A DNA stretch of 64,000 bases, taken from the NCBI GenBank assembly GCA_028753945.1, contig JAPNXP010000005.1:1984001-2048000 (forward strand), read 5' to 3'. This document shows, one piece after another, positions 13,601 through 28,600 of this stretch. The first letter of the stretch is position 1. The number at the start of each line of letters is the position of its first letter. Below the pieces are notes generated by a model. The model was given only the letters and a program-made list of their open reading frames with translations, did not search any database and was not told the origin of the DNA. The translations under genes and the position numbers were made by a program. Source of the stretch: Hexactinellida sp. DTS-2022. Lineage: Eukaryota; Porifera; Hexactinellida.

Positions 13601-16600
13601 TGGTTCCGAGTTGATTGAAGAAAGTGGACGGTTTCCAGATGTGATTATTGGCATATAGGGGTAGCTTTTGCACCCACCAACAAGTTGAGGTATCACTCAA
13701 AATTTATCACACCTCGACAAGTTATGACGTCATTGTCACATTTCGAGAACCCTGAAAATTCACTTAATCGCACATAATTCCACCCTCTGAGAGATAAAAA
13801 TCTGAAAATTTAATAGAACATGCACATTAATACGCGGCACGTTGATTGCCAATATCTGAGTCATTATCGCTGATGACGTATCACTAAAATTTCACATTGT
13901 TAAAATTGACTATTTAGGCCTATTTAGGCTTTATAATTAATGTTAGAGGTGTATAAACCCACACCAACCGCGAAGCGTGTTGGTATGTGATTGTGTTCTG
14001 CCGCGAAGCGATCTAACATGCGAAGCGCGCTAGTAATATTATAAGTTTCGAATTAATATATCCTCGGTTATTGCTTAATCAAATTTCTATACTATACTGA
14101 TCCATACTAGCCAGGAAAAGTGAATTCACTATCAAAAATTATTTTTTCGAATAGTAACCTTAATTATAAATTGTTCCCCACTCTATTTAGCTGTAAAAAT
14201 TTTTTCCTTTAGAATCTTTTTGCAACTTTGATCACTTAGTGTTTCCCTTTATAGAGACATTCAAACCGAGATTACATGACATTGCTACAACCTACACTTA
14301 CATTCTCACATATTTCGTATGTACAGCACATTTGAACATATCTACTATGGAATTTGCTCTTTATATATGAATATTTTTATTAAATATTATAATAATATTA
14401 TTGCAGCAGGTATGCCGTATACATACGCTTTTTATCGTAGATTAATTGTGAAATATTTATTGTCATTAACTCAATCTAAATGGATTTTAATGGATTTATT
14501 TCGAATATTTACTTTTCGGACTTCTTTCGCCTGTATTGGATAGAAATTTAGTTCACTTTAGTTTAAACTAGATAAAATTATCTGGAAAATGCATTTTGTA
14601 CGTGACTGAAAACTTCCTATCCGATCTGAATGTCTGCCCACAAAAAAACTTTCACTTTCATAAAAATTTACTAGAATTAGTATTTTAGATTGTAATACAT
14701 TTTCTGATCTCCAAATATTCGATTGATTCTAATAAACAACAATTTATCTTTTGAAAATTTGAAGTCAAACTATTAATCAGCATATCTACTCTGGAATATT
14801 TTTATACCTCTAAATCCACGACTACAATTACTTGATTTGCAACTGTTCAATGTCTCTAAGTCATCTCATATTTAATTCAGTGCCGCAACTTAGTACAGGC
14901 CTAGCTACATATTACTTATATTCGATTTTATTGTTTAGGCAGCAGATTTACTTGAGGTCGCCAAAACTCGTTCTGGCGCTTTAATGGGTACCAGGACTAG
15001 AACCGAAGTTACTTCTGAAGAGAAGAGAAGAGATCACCAAAAAGATCTTGCTAAACAGATCAATGAAGACGCTAAGAGAAGGATGATGGAGGGAAAATCG
15101 AATGATATCACTTCCCTTCAATCGCATAGTAATATGGCCTATAAAACACCAGAATTATTACCATTATCTGAACCTTCTATCAAGGATTTAAAGTTATTCG
15201 TTGATAAAAGGTTATTTAAAATAATCTCTTAAATTTGTCGATTTTATATTGTATTCATATATTCAATTTTAAATAACTTTATACTATCCATGTCCATCTC
15301 TAAACAGGCTAATTAGCTCAGTATACATTCACCTTACAAAGTATTCGTATCAATCAATAATTTTGCCACGAATGGTACATGGCGGAAATATGTTGCGAAC
15401 TTCATATTTGTATGTATGTATGTATTATGCATTGTCAAACTAATTTGAAATATAATATTTTTTAAGTTTGATCAATAAATTGTAATTGTGACTGTTGGGG
15501 GCATCTTTAGTAGACAATTCCATTGTGGCCTGCCTATACCTGCTATGTGATTTAAAGTAACTGTATTTGACAATTAATTTTTTAAACGTTTAGAAAATTG
15601 TCAGCAAGAGTATTTCTGTAGGATTCATAACTGCATTCCTGAATTCTTAAATCGAAACACTGTTTTGGTTGACAGAAACAAATTTTTTTGTCCTTTCTGA
15701 TTCCCGTATAGTCCCTCGAGACCTTGATTTTGTTGAAGATCAGCGTTCAGTAAGGAAAATGGCAATGGTAAGTGAGGATAGAGAATTCAAAGTCAAGAAT
15801 GAAAAACCTATTGAGCGCCTTCAAGACAATTTGAGCTAGAGGAATCTCGAAAATTATCCATTACAGATAATCGTACTCAAGCACCGAGCGATAATGGCCG
15901 CGATCCCGGTATTGATGATGCTTTCACCTACTCATCTGATGAGGATAACGTATTCGCGCTCAGCTCCTATAATCGAAAACGCATTCTGTTAGAACCCGCT
16001 GTGATGCCGCCTCTTGTGACATTTTGGAACACGAGAGGCTATTGGAAGAAGTGTGAGGAGAGCTTTTGTCCGAAAGTCCCACTAATAGTTCACTTTGACA
16101 GGAAAATGTTGCTGGATTGCGACGGTACTATAAAGGGCGATTGCATGACTGTAGTTGTATCGAATAAATGTGTAGAGAAGTTATTAGGCGTCCCCCGCCT
16201 GCCTAATACTTCTGGAGTTAAGATGGGAAGGGAGATAGTTCAGATATTGCAGGAGTGGCCAGGAGTCGCTTCACATCTTGCTGGTCTCTGCTTTGATACA
16301 ACTACCAGTAATACGGATATTCACAGTGGGGCAATAACTTAGTGGTGCACCGGATCCTTGATCCGGTCCCGGATCCAGCCGGATTTTCCCCAATGAACAT
16401 AAATCAAATTGTACATCAGGTATTCAATTTGCGAATTCCGCAGTAAATATACATTGTAATATTCGCAGTAAATATACATTGTAATATTACTTCGAAATAA
16501 CTACGAGTTAAATTGTTTTCACCCTTTTCAAATAGTAAAAACAAGATTAAATCAATAGATTTTGATTTTCAATTTATTAAAAAATCATTGTTTTTACTAT

Positions 16601-19600
16601 TCCTGCAAAACTAACCTCTAATTACTTACAAAAACTATTCAATAGTGACTTACTCTACGCTAATTCAAATTTATTTTAATTTTCATGAAGTAATAGGAGA
16701 CATAAATTAATTAAATATCTTTGATTGACAGATTGAAGCAAATTTGTATAAGAAACCTGAAACTCAAGTTTGGTCTGAATTGCTTAAAAACACGTATTGT
16801 ATTGAATGACAAATTTCATACAGTGGATCTCAGTAAGTACGTACTCGGCTTAAGACGTACTCCCGATAATACGCACTATTCTCTAATACCGATTTATCCT
16901 CCTTTCAAATGTATTATACATAATCCGGTTAATACACACTCGGATAAGACCTACCGATTTTTATTCCCTAGTAAAATAAATTCATTTTATTTCGGTTAGT
17001 ACGTACTCAAGAAACTATAAGCGGACTCATTTAGTATTTTGATTAAGTGTTGTACGTGACAACAAAATACTTTAATCTTATCGTTAGATATGTTAGCTCT
17101 TGTATTCCCTACATCGTACTCATATCATCGAACAAGTAAGTATATTGACTGATGGATTATGCATACGGATAAGACTTATCTCGGTGTTAGTACGTACTTT
17201 TTCTTGCTTCCCAGGGTGGTACGTCTTAACCGGGCTCTACTGTAGAACATTTACGTTTTCTAGATAACTAATAGTGCTTATCTTTATTGTAGAGTTTATT
17301 TGGTACGAACACGTTAATGAATATGAACACTATTTCAGTCCCCTATAAAACCTTTTCAGTATAAATGACATCGGTTAAAACGAATTCCGAAAAAGGCGAA
17401 CGTACTTTGACGGTCCCCTGGTGTTCGTTCTAACGAGGTTCTACCGCACCATATATCCGATGCCATATACTTGATGTTACTATATTCCCCTTCAAAGCGA
17501 AAACGGATCCGATAAAATCTGATTCCGGCCGGAACCAGAAATAGTGTATACGGTACATCTCTAGTCCAAGCATCACTGTATGCTACCTGAGCAAATATGT
17601 TGCAGTACGCCCTCTCAAGACCAAGACTTCACAAGAAGTTATTCAGAATCTGAAGGACATCTATCTCGATATGGGATTACCTGATATTATCCAGCACGAC
17701 CAGGGCAAAGAGTTCACAAGCAATGTGAGTAGTATAATGTAATACTGTTAGTTAGATTAATGATAATTATAATTATCTAATTTTACACACTAACATTATA
17801 GTATGTATTGTTTTTTGTATTTATTTATTGTATTTGTATTTATTGTATTTAACAGATATTTAAGGAATTCAACCAGAAATTGGGTATCGAAATCGTAGCA
17901 CTCGTGCTTACCACCCGATGTCTAACGGCTTAGTCGAAGCGCACAACAAGCTTCTGAAACAGTTTGTATTTTGTAATATAATTTTAAGACCCATTTACGA
18001 ATTATCCATATAGAAAACTCCTTAAAATGGAGAGCCAGATAGGGGATCATTGGTCCAAACTGCTCAAACAGGCTGTGCTTGCAATGAACCCCTGCAAGAA
18101 AAGATCCCTCGGACAAACTCCATTCAAATTTATGTGGGAAAGAGAGTCCCGGCATCAAGATCTCTTGTCCACTATTAACGACCTGCATACCAACGATGAG
18201 AAAGACTTTGATTTGGAAGAATCGATTTTCTCTCAACTCCCAGATACACTAGATGATATAGAAGGTATAAACGACATTTTTTGCTCACCTCCTGATAATC
18301 CCCTCTAAGAAGTTACCAACATCGATGAATCTCGAACTTCTACACAGCAATCAGCTATGGACTGCATCAATTTTGAACAACTCAAGCAGAAGATACAATA
18401 TGAGAAGAAAGTTAACACTAGTCGCTTAGTTGAACTGGTGACGATATTTAATTCATACATAACACACAGTCTATCTTGTTACTAAAGTTCGATTCATTCC
18501 TTCGATTATAATTATTTTCATAATTATTTTATCTGTAATTAGGACACCTCTAAAGAAGCATGATAAGATCATCTATACCAACATGCCCAAACTAAAACAC
18601 ATGCCCAAAACAAAGAAGCAAACGAAACATCTCGGGCCTTACACGGTGTCGACAGTACAAGATAGCCATGTTACAATTTCTAAACAGACTTAGGAACGAA
18701 GAAGGACAAAAAGATTCCAATCCATATCACAAGACCCTATTTCGAAAGATCCTCTAGTCCCAAGAAAACTAAGAATAAAGTAAGCCTCGATACTAGCATC
18801 GGAATCAACACCTCACAGGTAAATTCATTGTGATTGAGTTGGTATTTATAAGATAAAATAGTGTGAATAGTAAAATATTCCTTTTTTAGATGTACCAGAA
18901 TTTCTTCGGATTTTCTACGGAATCTATATTTCAACACCTTAATAACTTAAAAGTAAGCTTCCCGTTTTCACATCTATAGTCTAATTCATTGAGTGTAATC
19001 TTTATTGACACTCAATTGTTATTTTCGCTTTACACCTTCACTTGACATCAATCCAGAATATTTGTAACATTCCGTAATATTTTTCTTACAATGTTGTCAT
19101 TTGTAGGAAATCCTAAAGCAGAATATACGTGGGCAGACCTTCATGACTCCTCTCCATGAAGTGCTGGACCACTTGCTATACAAAGCGCACGGCTACACTC
19201 CCAATACGATGTTATTCGAGTATTTGGATGGTGGAAAAGAAGAGGAAGTTGTAAGTTAACAATAATTCATACGATAACTACAAATTCTCATTTTACCCAT
19301 TTATTGTACGAGATATTATGGAGATTATACTCGGATGGACAACAGATCTCTACCCCAGCTATACAGATACCCGACGTGCTAGATACACACACAAATTACT
19401 GTATTTCGTGGTAAGTTAATTTAATCTAACAATATACTCATACAACTCAATTCAATTTAAATTAGTATGTTTGTTTAGTATATCAAAGCAAGTTGTGAAA
19501 TTAAAATCAATCTTATATTTATTAAATTGTAAACAAATTAATATTTAGGGAATGCAGTATCTAAACACAATGCTATGGGAATCATTTCACGACGCAGTTC

Positions 19601-22600
19601 CGCTTCGTAATCCATACGACACACCGATGGACCCAAGGATCACAGTGATAGATGAAAATTGGCAGCGAAGTAATTGCGATATGTTGGGGATATCATTTGA
19701 ATCAGTTTGTAGACAACCATTTAATAGCGTTGGGAAGTTACTTAGCGATTTTGAACCTTGCGAAGCGGAACATATCGAAGGAGATGGTAATTGTTTATTT
19801 TTGATGCATATCCAAATTAATAACTGGGAGTGAAAACAGCCACCTACATCTTCGTTCCATCATCTCTCGCTTTATCTCCAGTGAAGGAACAAGGAAACTA
19901 GGATGGTATTTTAAATCCAAACGAACGACGCCGTGTGAATACCTTAGCACACAAAGACTTATGAATCGTGAATCCATTTGGGGAACAGATGTGGAAATTT
20001 ATGCTGCTTTTGCTATTCTTGATGCCGATGTCTACATTGCCAATAACTTCTACACAACGAAAGATTCATTAATTCGCGAGGTGAGTTGGAGTTTACACAG
20101 CCACAGATAACCATACAGCCATCCTTTATATCCAAAACCACTTCGACCACTATCAACCTGTCGTATCAATGCTGATCACGAATTACAAGACTTATGGAAC
20201 TATTTCAGATGATGTCCAAACGATTGAATAACAGCTCACAACACTCTATCGAAAGCGCTCAAAGGCAAGGTACATATAATTTTGTGGGGACCTCTGCTCG
20301 AGTTTATTCAGGAAACGCAATCCCAATCATGGTGAGCCCAGAATATGGAAACGTGACCTGCAACGGTATATCTCCAGTGGCGAAAGACGAGCTGTTATCT
20401 ACGATTTACGATGCAAAAGACTGACGACTAGTATGTACACACTGTTCTCTCTAATAGTCCACCAGTGGGAAATTGGCCCAAAGTGGACTATTAGAGAATA
20501 TGGACTATTACAGATATATAAATAGTGATTTGGAGAAGAAAATAAGTGGATTATTAGAGAAGTGGACAATTAGTGAGAACAGACTAGGTAAATTATCTGT
20601 GGAATCAAGTGAGTTAACATTTTTAATTATCTACTAAAATATACTTTATACTAAGTAATTAATTACTTTCTTTTTAGTAAGTCCACCATACACGATGTAA
20701 CTTTGTTACATCGTATATTATTAAGTACAGTGAACTCCCGTTATAACGAAGTGCGGACATCGATTTCATATTTGTATAAACCAAATTTGTTCAAACCTGA
20801 TTAAAATTAATTACTCAGAAATTTATGGGATAAGAAATATCTTAGTTAAAAAGAGATTACATTATATCGATTTATTTGACTATATTATAGTCAAATATAA
20901 GGATGTCCAGACCATTGAACTTTGTTATAAGCCGATTTATAGCCGACTTGGAGTTCACTTTAATAGTGTTTAATTTCATAGTTTGAGTAATTTACTGTAA
21001 CTTAACCTATTTTCCTTTGAGAGTTATTTTTGTACATTGGGAACCGCATTATCAGGGCGCATCAATGCGACGCTCACTGTGTTATGTTGTTACACATATA
21101 CGAATGAAGGCTAATTAACTTAAAAATTGGGGCCGACTGAATGTATATAGATATGCGGTTCCCACTGTATGAAAAAAAAAGGAGGATGCCCCCAAAAGTA
21201 ATACAATCAGAACTGATTGAAATATTAGTTACCGCTTATTTATGTTAAAAATATAGGTATATCTCTTTCTAGACATTCTCCAAGTTTAAGTATGATACAT
21301 TTAGAAATAAGTTAATCGTTGTGATTATTTCTTTCAGCTATTATATTGGTAGGCTAGTAACCATAAGTCGTCAGAAATCTAGGGATATATTATAGAAATT
21401 CAGGAGAAATAAAAGGGTTTAAACATTTTTAAAAATCGTTTTATTTCGTAACAACAAAGTTTGTTAAAATATTTTGTTTATATTATTTTGTTAATCGTAA
21501 ACAGATAAGGTAAGTGCTGGCAATTGACGTAATTGACACTGTATTATAATTTCGTATGTGGGCAATATAAAGTTTACTTTGATTAAGTAATAGGTAACAA
21601 ACTTACTTAACTTAACAACAAATTTGGTTTAAAATATTTTGTTTATATTATTTTGTTAATCGTAATCAGATAAAGTATGTGCTGGCAATTGAAGTAATTG
21701 ACACTGTCACTGTGTATTACAATTTCGTAGGTTGGCTATGAAAAGTTAATAACTATAAGTAATAGCTAACAAGGCTACATAAATTAAATGTTACTATTAT
21801 ATTTATTATTATTGTATTTTCGAAAGTGGGAAGGGGAGAGGAGGGCTTGGGAAGGGGAGAGAAGGGGATGGCGGGAGGAAAAGTTTTGGAAGGGGGGAAT
21901 TTTGACCCTGAGGGGATTATTGAGGGAGAGGATGAGCAGGAGGAGGAGGCTGTGGCGAAGAAGGGGGGTTTTATTGGGTATTTTCTAATAATTTTTTTAA
22001 TGTTGAGTTTTTTATTAGTTTATGTATTTATTATTACGTTTCGTTTATATTAATTTAGTATGTTTATTCTCTTTGTTTGTTTGTAATAGTTGTTTTGGTT
22101 TTACTTAATTAAAGTTGTGTCTCTGCAATTGTTAGTATTATAACCATATGATGAATTGGGAAATTAGTAGATTAGGAAAACTAGTCAAATCAGATATACA
22201 TTGGAAATTGGGCTACTGGTTTAAGTTGCTATAATTATCAGTATTTTTAATTAATTTAAAAGGGATACTTATAGCAGATAGAATATAAAATATAGTGAGA
22301 CGTACAAAACAGGTAATCACTCAGAAATTGTTATATAACAGCGTCTCAAAACAATATATAATAGCACATCTATGTCTCTGGTTTATTTTACTATCGTCTC
22401 AAAATTGTTAGAATCTTTAATTCATAATGAAAAAGTGATATTAAGTAGAAAATTACTTTTATAGTAGTGTCTCAAAATATCACTGTATAAATTCTAATAG
22501 CACATCCATGGTTTGCTAATACAATGTCTCAAAATCTCACGCTTCTCAAAATATCACTGTATAATTTCTAATAGCACATCCATGGTTCGGTAATACAATG

Positions 22601-25600
22601 TCTAAAAATCTCACGCGTCTCAAAATTATATTATTCTTAAATTCATATTAAAAAGTAAAAATAATCCAAAAATTTCCTTTTATAGCCTCTCAAAATATCA
22701 CTGTATAATTTGTAATAGCACATCCATGGTGTATTTAGTGTATCACATAGGCGTCTCAAAATCTCACGCGTCTCAAAATATCATGCAACAGTGCTCAGAC
22801 ATAATGTAAAAAAACAGATACAAAAAATAATTTTCTTTAAAATTTTGCAGAATCAAAAATGTCAGTATCTCCACTTTAAGTTGTGTAGTTTTTGGCCAAA
22901 TGCAGCTAATTTAATTGATGCCTATCTAAAGTTTGCCAAAAATCAGTGCCTTTGTATAGAGTATATTTAAACTTAAATATAATTTTTCTAATTTTTTTCT
23001 TTTTGTACTTTTTATATATAAGTTTCTAGTTTTTTTATTTTTTGTGTATTTTTATTTTTATGATTTTAATTTGATAAATTATCAGATGTAATATGATGTA
23101 ATTCCTAGTGATCGACCGGGACCAATATCTTTACCGGGACCAGGACCGGGAACGGGAATCTAATCTTTCACCGGGACCGGGTTTTAACCGGGATTGATAC
23201 CGGGATCGATGTAAATCAAATGATGGCCCTTACAATAGACATGTTGTTCCCATTTGGGGTTCTACCACACGTAGGGGAAGTTTACTTGGTCCACGGGGCG
23301 AAGAATGGGAAGGTGTATTTACAATACATATTGTAGAATAATGTTATCAATTTTGTTTTGCAAAAACACAGCTACCAAAAATCAAAAGATAATTATTCAC
23401 CATTCACCAATTAGATTATGCCAATCATGTTTCCACTGTTAATCAGCAGTTGACTTCTTACCGATATGAAATAGTAATATAGAATGAATAGACACTTTGG
23501 GTTATATTGGTTGTTTTAGTAGATCGTAGTTAATAATTTAGAATTTTAGATGTTAGTTATAGGATTTACTTCCACATGAAAGAAAAAGTTGATATTAATA
23601 TCACCTTCCATTTCATAAATACTATGTCAGAGGACTTGGAATACTTAATGAAAAAAGTTCATTTTTAGAATTTTAGCTTCAATGACAATGTTTATTCATT
23701 CAATTAACAACTTTGAGTTGTCCATTCCCGGTTAGGAATCCCAGGAAAACATCAATATTTACCAGGACCGGGACCGGGACGGGACTCTAAAAACAGACGG
23801 GATTTCCCGGGTCGGGACTAAAACCGGGATCCGGTCGTTTCCTAGTAATTCCAACACCGGTTCATAATGGTTTCCGGTATGTTATATATAACATGAACCT
23901 GCATTATTCGACGGAGGTGTATCCATTATTTGCCTAAGTTAGCCCCCTTTCCAGAATAAATCATCCACTTATTACCCATATCTGATGTACGTATGCACCC
24001 ATATATCAGTTTTAAGAATTAAGGCAATAGAAAATAGTTCAATATTCCCACCCCAATTTTGGTTCAGACGCATACGGATTTATTTACATATTCTTTTGCA
24101 TTTCTATAAGTTAAGGGGAATTTATTTTGAATGCATTTTACACATGATTCGTCAAGCTTACCCATTATATTATCTGTTAGTAATACTCGTATTTTGTAAC
24201 TACAGTCAATACTACCAGTACTGTAACTAAATATGATAGCCTGGAGAATAAACAATTTCCATCGCCTGGAATATTAAATGTTAATGATGGAACTAGTTCA
24301 TTTACATTAATAACTGCATTACGCTATCGGAATCAATTGTACAAAAACTTCGTTTACAGAATGGTAATCCTAGATTAGTACATAGCTGTATTTGACCTGA
24401 GAGTGTGAGTTTTTTGAAGGGTGGTATTATACCCAAAACTGTACCTAGTGCTATGATATCTGAGTCAGGTATAATTTCAATTTCACTTGCCGGGATTGGT
24501 AGTATATAATTTAGCTTTTTTCTTTCCTTTATTTTATTTTGATTTAGTTTTTTTTCGTGGCAACTATCTGGATGCTTCTTTTTGCGGCTTTTTAAATACG
24601 TCTCTTTTTACTTTCCAAATACTATATCTATTTTATTTATGTCATGATTTATTTAACTATTTTTGCTAATTTCCTCCTTTGCCAGATCTCTTTACATTCT
24701 TCCTCATTACTAACTTCAATATTTCTTTTCTTAGCATTAAATACTCTGTGATCCAAAGGATGAAATGCAAATGTATATGAGGCCAATCTATCCTGTATAT
24801 GTACAAAGATTTGTCGCACAAAATCGCCAACTCGAATATATACTTATGATTTAAATATTGAATATTTAACTATTTTAAACCAGTTCTCTACCTGCGCATT
24901 ACTATCAGTTGAAACCCTGCTTCCATACACTTTGTTTACTATAATTACTCTCCAAAGTGGTATCAATAGCATATAATAAGTTAAGATCTATTATAGGGTT
25001 TGTGGGTAATAACATAAATTTTTGTTAGTTGTCAATTGTTGTAATTTTAAAACTTTAGCACAGATTTCACTGTAGATCCCCTCAAAATGTCTCCCAAAAG
25101 GGGAAGTTTTTATATAGGTATATTTTTCAAGATTTTCAGTGTTATCGTCAATACATGTATTCTCTGAACTATTAATTATGACCTCTCCTTTAACTATACT
25201 TTCTAAATCTAACAAACTCTTAGTAACTAGGGGTAACACTGATTCAGTTGTCATTAAAACACGCAGGGATTCAAAAACAAAATTTATTTCGTCGATGATT
25301 GTACTCTTTACCATAGTACCGTATGCATGTAGCACTAACCGTTTGAGTCGTTTATCAATTTTATAATTCTTATCTAATTTGTAACTAATACTATGCATTA
25401 TGTGTGCCGAATTGAGATGCTATACAGTTGGTGAATTTATCTTTGCATTGGTTTTACAGTTTACAGTTTCCCAGCATTTAGACAAATATATAGATATACT
25501 TTGTTTATTGAATGCTAAACATGTACTATGCATCAATGGCCAACTATAGGCCATTTCAACTTGGTCAATATTTATATCTTTATGGAGAATTAGCTTAGTA

Positions 25601-28600
25601 GTTAATATCCATTTATTTAAAAAATGAGTTATTTGGAGGTTCCCTGGTCACTACTTATCATTTCTGCAACAGGTACAGGGCTCGTGCAAAATTCAGGTTT
25701 CTGTAAAGTAAGAGCATAATAGTATATCGATTTTGCACATATTGATGGCTTTTTGATAATAGAACCGTTGGCGTCTATATTCAGTACAATATTTTTATTT
25801 TTTAAGAATTTAAAAACTTCTATCTGTTTTAAGGTATATAAATGAATAATAAATGGATCTTGTACCATATATTGAAAATAACCAGGTATTTGATCGTCAG
25901 GTGACTCTAAACGGAAACGTCTTTTAGTTTCCAAAATATCTATTATATCGTCATTGAAGAACATATCTATAGAGTTCAAGTCTGATTTAATTCTTCTTAA
26001 AGTTTTTTGGGATTTTAGATTAGAGAAATTACCCCTTTTAATGCCTCAATCTTATTTTCCAATATAAATTGTATATGAAAGATATTACTTGCTGAATTAT
26101 TAATTAATTGTTCACCCATTTTTTTTCTTTCACATGAAATAATGTGACGTGCGTGATTAGTTTTATTATTTGCATGTTCTAACGAAATATCACCATTGGA
26201 TTGATAGCCGATAGCTATTGCATTAGAATATATTGAATTAAAATCATTCTCAATTGAAAAGTTACAGAATTACAATTAGAGATTTACATACTGACAACGC
26301 TTGGAAAACGGGGATTTAAATTTCCTACTATCAGATTTTGGAACCAATAATGAATAAACTTTATAACACAAATTGAATATAGTATTTCGAAAATTCTTTT
26401 GCTATTAGACTAATCCATTCTATATTCAATCGATATTTACCATCATCATCTATGTAATTTATGCTATTTAACTCCTCTCTATCTATATAAATTCGCCGAA
26501 ACAATTTCTACTGTAAGATGATTTAGTATCTTTTTCAAATGCATTAATAATTGGAAAATCAACATTCTCAGGTTCACTAGAACTAACGCCAACATGTTTT
26601 CTAAATTATTCGAATTGCTCATCATATTTGAGGTAATTAAAGAAGTTCTCTTTTCCACAGTGTGTGCATCTAATCTAATGCAAACCTGAAAGCTGGAAGC
26701 TGGAAGCAGATGGCTTACCAAGGACTTTATTCTCCAACATTAATTTAATTGCACTAGCGTTGTTTTTCCATTTAAGATACAGCTTTTTCCCTAAATAATC
26801 TCTATTCCTCCCAAATATGCACTTGGACAGATCGCCCCAAATAGAGTTTGGGTTGGTGCAACTCTGTGTAAAACTGTAAAGGTTTAGGTCTCTTGTTTCA
26901 AATAATGAGACGAACTTGCATAAATCAGTGGGTAGAGCTAGAAAATATCATAAAGTTTACTTTAAAGTTATTGGGTTTGAAAGGAGATCGAAATTACTTT
27001 TATTATAATTACCTTAGTCCATTAGATTTTATGCCAGTATTGAAAAAGATATTTTAGAAATCAGAATAATTGTTAGGTTATCTAATTATCAATTGTTGTG
27101 GTTTTTATATGGAAACATTTAGATCATGGTTCCGCAAACTAGGTTTTTCAGGCCGCATGCGGCCTGAAACAACCTTATGTGTGGCCTGATAGCCCAATGG
27201 AAATTTGTATCATGTGTGGTCTGAGAGACATTTCTAATTTTAATCTGGCCTGTATACATTATACACACTGATTAATGTACTATTAAACAGTAAATTGATG
27301 ACTTTTTGCTTAGAAATTCGTAGTTCTGGATGAGACTCCACAACGGGATCTCACAACCATCAGGAGTAACTCGTGATGGGTAGTGCTTTCGTCCTATTAC
27401 AAGGACTCATCAGGAGGGTAACCCTCGACCACCTAGACCTTAGCCCGTCCGTCCCTAGTTACCACCGTACTGCCGGGAGCCTCTACCATTGGTACGTTGA
27501 TCCCCGTACTGGCGATACACTAGACTCCCTCTAGTGTACTCCTGTCACCCGCCGTCACAGTTCTAGTATTACAACAACATAATAGTTTTGTTATTAATTT
27601 CTAAAAATTTCTCGATATCGTTTGCGGCCTGAAGAAAATTTTGTTAAGATTTTGTGGCCTGATATAAATGAAAGTTTGCGGAACCATGATTTAGATGGAA
27701 AGTGTAATTTGTTTAGGATAAATACCATTTCTATACAATTGTCTGCGGGTGTTACAATAAAACTGTTATAGTAGCAACAATCTGTTGGTTGATTGTTTCG
27801 TTTGTTAATGAATCCTACAAATCCTTTATATAAAATAGTCTGAAACCACTATGATACAGGGGTGTTAAAGGGTGCTGGTAGTCTTAAACTCTTGAATTTT
27901 AGTTTGCACCAAAAATGATGGCTAGAACGTCCAGAGCACATTAAACGAGATATGCTAGCTACCCCATGTTGGGCAATACATGAATCTCACTAGCATAGCA
28001 ATTCATAAAATTTTGAAAATATTTCTAATTTTCAATTTTGTTTAATGGATCATTAAGTGCAAAAACAATTGAAATAATTGTACATATTTTTGAAATATAA
28101 ACGTCTCCTCTCTTGAATGACACCATTTTTGTCCAGTTCCAAAATGGTAAGGGCCTCAAATTTGGATTTGATCTGTGCTCAGTTGAATACTGCGCCAACT
28201 TCACACTCGTTCCCAACTGCAGTTCCTTCATTTCTAGCAGTAGAATTGAATGATTTTGTTACATCCGCTCTCAAAATTCTTTTCAAGCTCTCAAACCTTC
28301 AAAAGTTTTCCTATCAGTCGATCTGGAAATGTGGGGCAAAACCTAAGCATTACCGAGTATTAGAGGAATTAATTCAACAATTGCTTGTTGTTAATGACTG
28401 TGCAGGACGTGCCGTTATGCTCGCAACAGATTTCAATATGGCGCTCACTACTGATGAGGATCAGCGATCATTGTTATTTCAAATAATTGAATTTAACCGA
28501 AATTTTTGCCAACAACTGCTTCGAAATGAATAATCACATCAATAACTTAAGTAAGTTTTTGTCTTACAGAAATTTAAAGAAGTATATGAAGTGCAATCCT

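Noticed and set aside
15928-15955. CTGATGAG near 15930 as a second hammerhead
   Set aside because: No stem II hairpin and no CGAAA follow. The word lies in a region that reads as coding.
16340-17563. Exact hAT target duplication for this element
   Set aside because: The 8 bp on the two sides (CAATAACT, GTCCAAGC) do not match, so the borders rest on terminal similarity only.
22290-22790. CRISPR-like array
   Set aside because: Eukaryotic context, irregular spacing and spacers that are themselves repeats.
27330-27560. tRNA- or 5S-derived SINE
   Set aside because: No convincing A/B-box pair or cloverleaf. Only the hammerhead-like motif stands out.
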